From: Clostridiales bacterium
Lineage (GTDB): Bacteria; Bacillota; Clostridia; DUOD01
Direction: 5' to 3'
NCBI GenBank assembly: GCA_012838995.1
Contig: DUOD01000024.1
Location: forward strand, 1 to 64,000
Length of the DNA stretch: 64,000 nucleotides
The position numbers were made by a program, and so were the translations under genes. The first letter of the stretch is position 1. Every line of letters starts with the position of its first letter. The notes under the pieces are model-generated. The model searched no databases. It worked only from the letters and a program-made list of their open reading frames with translations, and had not been told where the DNA came from. Positions 60,296 through 64,000 of the stretch are shown one piece after another.

Positions 60296-60619
60296 TTATA
60301 GCGGTTTTCCGCATTTTATACATTTACTGCCTATGGGCGGCTGTTCTAATCTGCATTTTGGGTTGGGACAGGCCACCAGCAGAGGACTGTCGCAGTATTG
60401 GCAGCAATCGTCAAAAAAGGTTTTATTGCCGCATTTGGGACAGTTAATAAAAAGCGGCAGTCCACAACAATTGCATTTTTGCCAATTTCCATCGATGGGG
60501 TTTCTGCACCTAGGGCATCTTACGGTTATAGGATCCCTTTTACCGCATACCGGGCATACATTGGAGTCGGGCGGAATGAAGTTATCGCACTTGCGGCAGG
60601 GCTGTTTATAGCCGGCCAT
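60296..60619 (-). CDS. Double zinc-ribbon protein with repeated CxxC pairs
   Basis: MAGYKQPCRKCDNFIPPDSNVCPVCGKRDPITVRCPRCRNPIDGNWQKCNCCGLPLFINCPKCGNKTFFDDCCQYC...CIKCGK; RBS ggaggtg. Confidence 0.85.
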   Translation of the reverse strand: MAGYKQPCRKCDNFIPPDSNVCPVCGKRDPITVRCPRCRNPIDGNWQKCNCCGLPLFINCPKCGNKTFFDDCCQYCDSPLLVACPNPKCRLEQPPIGSKCIKCGKPL

Positions 60620-60623
60620 GCTT

Positions 60624-61988
60624 TCACCTCCTTTTGCTCCATCGTTTATCTTCCGACCGTTCACTGACGTTAAACGTGAGCAGGTTCATAACGTCCTGCT
60701 TCCACTGTTTTGGAGAAGCATGTATTACCCTGCCGATAAACAAATTGCGCAGAGTCTTTAGAGAATGGAGATTATCTACGGCAAACCTGTATTTTAGATA
60801 CCGTGGGTTTTTAAGCTGATTTTCCGAGAGATAAATGGGTTCTCTGCGGAAATTTACCATTAGCATTGAAAAATTGAGCATATTTATTATTTCATCTGTC
60901 TTTTGGTCAAGTTGTTGGATAGAATGAAAGGTTTTATATTCTTCTCTGCCGGCTATCCTGAAGAAATAGGTAGCACCGTTCCTGTTCTTTGTCGTGAAGG
61001 CCGTCATTGCCACGGCATTTCCGGGTTTGGTGGGATCCATGTCATATATAGGTACTAAAAACCAAATATATTCATCGGTCAGATCGCCCATCAACCCCCT
61101 TTTAAAACCGATACAAATCCTGTCCTGCCGACCCAGGGATTTTAAGAAATGGTATTCTTCTTTAATGCTGTGGTTATTAATCTTATCTTCCAGCCTGAGC
61201 CACAGTTTGGGGTCGATGGCTTGTATGTCCATTTTTTTAACGGCCTTGCCGTCCTTCATTATCCGGGTAATTTTTCTGGCATTTAAAGGACTTGTTTTAT
61301 CGAGGAGATCTTTAATGGATTGCTGGAGCTTAAGAGAAAGGTTGCTCATAGCCTGATAAAGGGTTTGCCCAAACAAGTCAAACTGATTTCCCATTTTGGA
61401 CAATATAAACCTTTCGCCGGTATCCGTTGTTAGTGTAATGGCATAATCCTGTTTGGTAATGCCGGAAATAACACCATAGGGCAGTCTAAAGGGATATTGA
61501 TGCTCAGGTATTATTACAAGGCCGGTTTCATATAGCCTGGCCTCACAGCCTAAGGCGGTGGACAAACCGGTGTGGGGATCTATAGATGTGAGCTGGGCCT
61601 TTACGGCCACCCCGGAGTAGGTTTCTTCCATGAGCAAATCCTTAATCAGCACTTGGTTGCGTAGCCTTGTAATATCCCTGATAAAATCCTGGTATTTGTA
61701 ACCCAAATTAAAAAGTGTAAGGGTTTCACCTGATGACAATGCCAGCTTTAGTCTGTAATCGTCGGGAGTTATGGATACAATATCCCTATAGGGGATGGGG
61801 AAGGGAATACCCGGCTCGGGTACCACCATAAGTTTTTCTTCATCCAGCCTGGCCAGGGCATGGCCTTCGGCCGGCGGGGTGTTGTCGTCATCGGTTAGTA
61901 AATAATCCAGGGGGTATTCAAGGGTGACCTTTGAAATATCCTCCGGGTTATTTTTTCCATTGTTTTGGTCATTGGATTCCCTGGTCAT
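60624..61988 (-). CDS. Hypothetical protein with tandem PH-like N-terminal repeats
   Basis: Two similar segments (EEKLMVVPEPGIPFPIPYRDIVSITPDDYRLKLALSSGETLTLFNLG / ETGLVIIPEHQYPFRLPYGVISGITKQDYAITLTTDTGERFILSKMG); start at MTRESND. Confidence 0.75.
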   Translation of the reverse strand: MTRESNDQNNGKNNPEDISKVTLEYPLDYLLTDDDNTPPAEGHALARLDEEKLMVVPEPGIPFPIPYRDIVSITPDDYRLKLALSSGETLTLFNLGYKYQDFIRDITRLRNQVLIKDLLMEETYSGVAVKAQLTSIDPHTGLSTALGCEARLYETGLVIIPEHQYPFRLPYGVISGITKQDYAITLTTDTGERFILSKMGNQFDLFGQTLYQAMSNLSLKLQQSIKDLLDKTSPLNARKITRIMKDGKAVKKMDIQAIDPKLWLRLEDKINNHSIKEEYHFLKSLGRQDRICIGFKRGLMGDLTDEYIWFLVPIYDMDPTKPGNAVAMTAFTTKNRNGATYFFRIAGREEYKTFHSIQQLDQKTDEIINMLNFSMLMVNFRREPIYLSENQLKNPRYLKYRFAVDNLHSLKTLRNLFIGRVIHASPKQWKQDVMNLLTFNVSERSEDKRWSKRR

Positions 61989-62102
61989 ATAATTGCCTCC
62001 GTTCCGGCGAGGATAAATTATGGCTATATTATACCAGGTAATAGCAAAAATTGACAATAGCAGGATAAAAATAAAATAAATTTGCTTAAGTTGGTGTGCC
62101 GC

Positions 62103-63212
62103 CTATTGTTGTATTTTTTCTGAGTTTAACCGCCTCTGGATAAATCTGTTTATTAATAGCTTAATAACCGCCATTGTCGGGACGCCCAAAAACATTCCTA
62201 CTATACCAAAGGCTCCACCGCCTACTACTATGGCCAGGATTACCCAGAAGGGTTTAAGTCCTAACCTATCGCCCAAAATTTTGGGTCCCAGGTACCAACC
62301 GTCAAACTGCTGAAGGAGGAATATGAATATCAACACCCAAAGGGCCATTATAGGTTTGCTGGTAAACAGGGTTATTACCACTGCGGGGATTGCACCTATA
62401 AAGGGACCAAAATAGGGTATCATATTGGTAACGCCTACTATGACACTTATAAGGGGGGCATAGGGTATTCCCAATATCAACAGCCCAAGGAAACAGATAA
62501 TGCCAATTATCAGAGAATCTATGGTTTTTCCGATTATGAAACGTTTGAATATGGAGTTTACTTCTTTGGCAAAGTTGATGATCCTCTGGGCCCTTCTTTG
62601 TCTGAAAATTGCAATTAACAGCCTTTTGCCGCTTCGTATAAAGGATTCTTTATCGTACAACATATAAACGGATATTATGATGCCTATTATAAACTTAATG
62701 ACAATGGTGGTTACGTCTATGGCACGGGTTACTATATTTTTAATGGACAGGTCTAAAAGGGAACCTATTTGCTCTCCTATATCCCTTATATTATCTTTAA
62801 CAAATTGAGTGATACCATGTTCATCATACGGTTCCAGCTTTGAGAGGAAGTCATTAAGCCATTGGTCTGCCTCTTTCAGATATGTAGGCATGTTGGAAAT
62901 GATATCCTTTGCGCTGTCTACTATCCTGGGTATAATTATTATCAAAATAAGGGCTATTACTCCTAAAAAAGCCAAGTATATAATTACCAGGCTAAATGCC
63001 CTCTTTATTTTAGTTTTTCTTTCTATGAATACCATAAACGGATTCAAAAAATAAGCAATGGCAAAGCCCCATATAAAATAACTGAAGATGGAGACAAACA
63101 AACCTAAGCCCTGGGACAAGATATCCGTGCTATTAATCAGTTTGAACAGTACAAAGGCGATTATTAATATGGGGATGAGGTCTAAATGGCGTATCTTCCT
63201 CAGTTTATGCAA
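62103..63212 (-). CDS. AI-2E family transporter
   Basis: 369 aa multi-TM; GIPYAPLISVIVGVTNMIPYFGPFIGAIPAVVITL, GPKILGDRLGLKPFWVILAIVVGGGAFGIVGMFLGVPTMAV. Confidence 0.93.
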   Translation of the reverse strand: MHKLRKIRHLDLIPILIIAFVLFKLINSTDILSQGLGLFVSIFSYFIWGFAIAYFLNPFMVFIERKTKIKRAFSLVIIYLAFLGVIALILIIIIPRIVDSAKDIISNMPTYLKEADQWLNDFLSKLEPYDEHGITQFVKDNIRDIGEQIGSLLDLSIKNIVTRAIDVTTIVIKFIIGIIISVYMLYDKESFIRSGKRLLIAIFRQRRAQRIINFAKEVNSIFKRFIIGKTIDSLIIGIICFLGLLILGIPYAPLISVIVGVTNMIPYFGPFIGAIPAVVITLFTSKPIMALWVLIFIFLLQQFDGWYLGPKILGDRLGLKPFWVILAIVVGGGAFGIVGMFLGVPTMAVIKLLINRFIQRRLNSEKIQQ

Positions 63213-63476
63213 TAGGTCATTCTCCTTCTTACTTTTAATTTAATTATAACATTAAGTAATTATGCTGTATATAACATATTTATACCCAAGGCTTCTATAT
63301 AACCAAATTTACAAATAATATAAGGGTTTGGGGTATTTTTTCCGGGGCTGTATTGCAAAGTCGCGGGCACTGCATGTACAGTATAGCGTTAAGAGGCTAA
63401 CCAAGTAATGGTTAGCCTCTTAGTACAAAGTATTTTGTTTCTGGCAAAACAAGTCAAGGTTATGCCGATGGGCCGA

Positions 63477-64000
63477 TTATTCCATTTCTACCCACGTCGA
63501 TCCGTTTTTTGCGCTTTCAATTACTGCATGTACAAATCTAACTCCGTTATAACCGTCTTCAACGGTTGGGAAATCCATGGTAGAGGGTGTTTTACCGGCC
63601 TTTTTGTCGATCAAAGCAGTAATATAGTTTTTGTAAATATTAGCAAAGGCAACATAAAACCCTTCAGGATGTCCGCACGGGAGGCGGCTGAAAGAAGCTG
63701 CTTTTTCTTTAATATAACCGCAACCCCTCGACAAAGTTTGCGGGGCTCCGTCCTTTGGAGTATATACCAGATAATCAGGATAATGCTGATCCCACTCGAG
63801 AGATCCTTTATCACCATATATACGTACAAGCAATCCGTTTAGTTTCCCTGCAGCAACTTGAGAGCACCAATAGGCACCGTTAACGCCGTTTTCGTATTCC
63901 AATATTATATTTGAATTTAAGTCAAGGGCATGACCGTATGTATTTGTTGTGGCCAGTAATCTCTTGATTTTTAAGCCTGTAACGTAACTGACGAAGTATT
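63477..64000 (-). CDS. Gfo/Idh/MocA family oxidoreductase, C-terminal part (N-terminus beyond window)
   Basis: Frame open to the window edge: YFVSYVTGLKIKRLLATTNTYGHALDLNSNIILEYENGVNGAYWCSQVAAGKLNGLLVRIYGDKGSLEWDQHYPDYL... Confidence 0.85.
   Translation of the reverse strand, partial: YFVSYVTGLKIKRLLATTNTYGHALDLNSNIILEYENGVNGAYWCSQVAAGKLNGLLVRIYGDKGSLEWDQHYPDYLVYTPKDGAPQTLSRGCGYIKEKAASFSRLPCGHPEGFYVAFANIYKNYITALIDKKAGKTPSTMDFPTVEDGYNGVRFVHAVIESAKNGSTWVEME

Overview
This 64 kb window looks like a chromosomal segment of a spore-forming Clostridia-type Firmicute. It is mostly housekeeping genes: branched-chain amino acid synthesis (ilvD; ilvB behind a T-box leader), rpsF-ssb-rpsR, pheA, a YybS-like/gdpP/rplI/lonC/dnaB block with convergent DnaC-like and DnaD-like loader genes, amino-sugar catabolism (nagA, nagB), a five-tRNA cluster (Lys, Glu, Asp, Thr, Tyr), murA, pcm, a two-subunit fumarase, a WalJ-like/htrA/CPBP/rlmH block, and splB with its neighbours. 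I saw no prophage, transposase, rRNA or CRISPR array. The most unusual items are: (i) a single ORF fusing a macrodomain to an ADP-ribosylglycohydrolase, next to a small zinc-ribbon gene; (ii) a PII-like protein translationally coupled to a CPA2-type antiporter; (iii) a compact module of a tandem PH-like protein and two zinc-ribbon proteins; (iv) an 18-bp-arm, nearly perfect palindrome upstream of a lipoprotein gene; (v) a CtsR-like operator placed on a sigma-A-like promoter of an Hsp20 gene; (vi) signal-less LysM-array proteins; and (vii) nagA with no conventional start codon in its apparent full-length frame. All calls come from reading the sequence; no database search was run.
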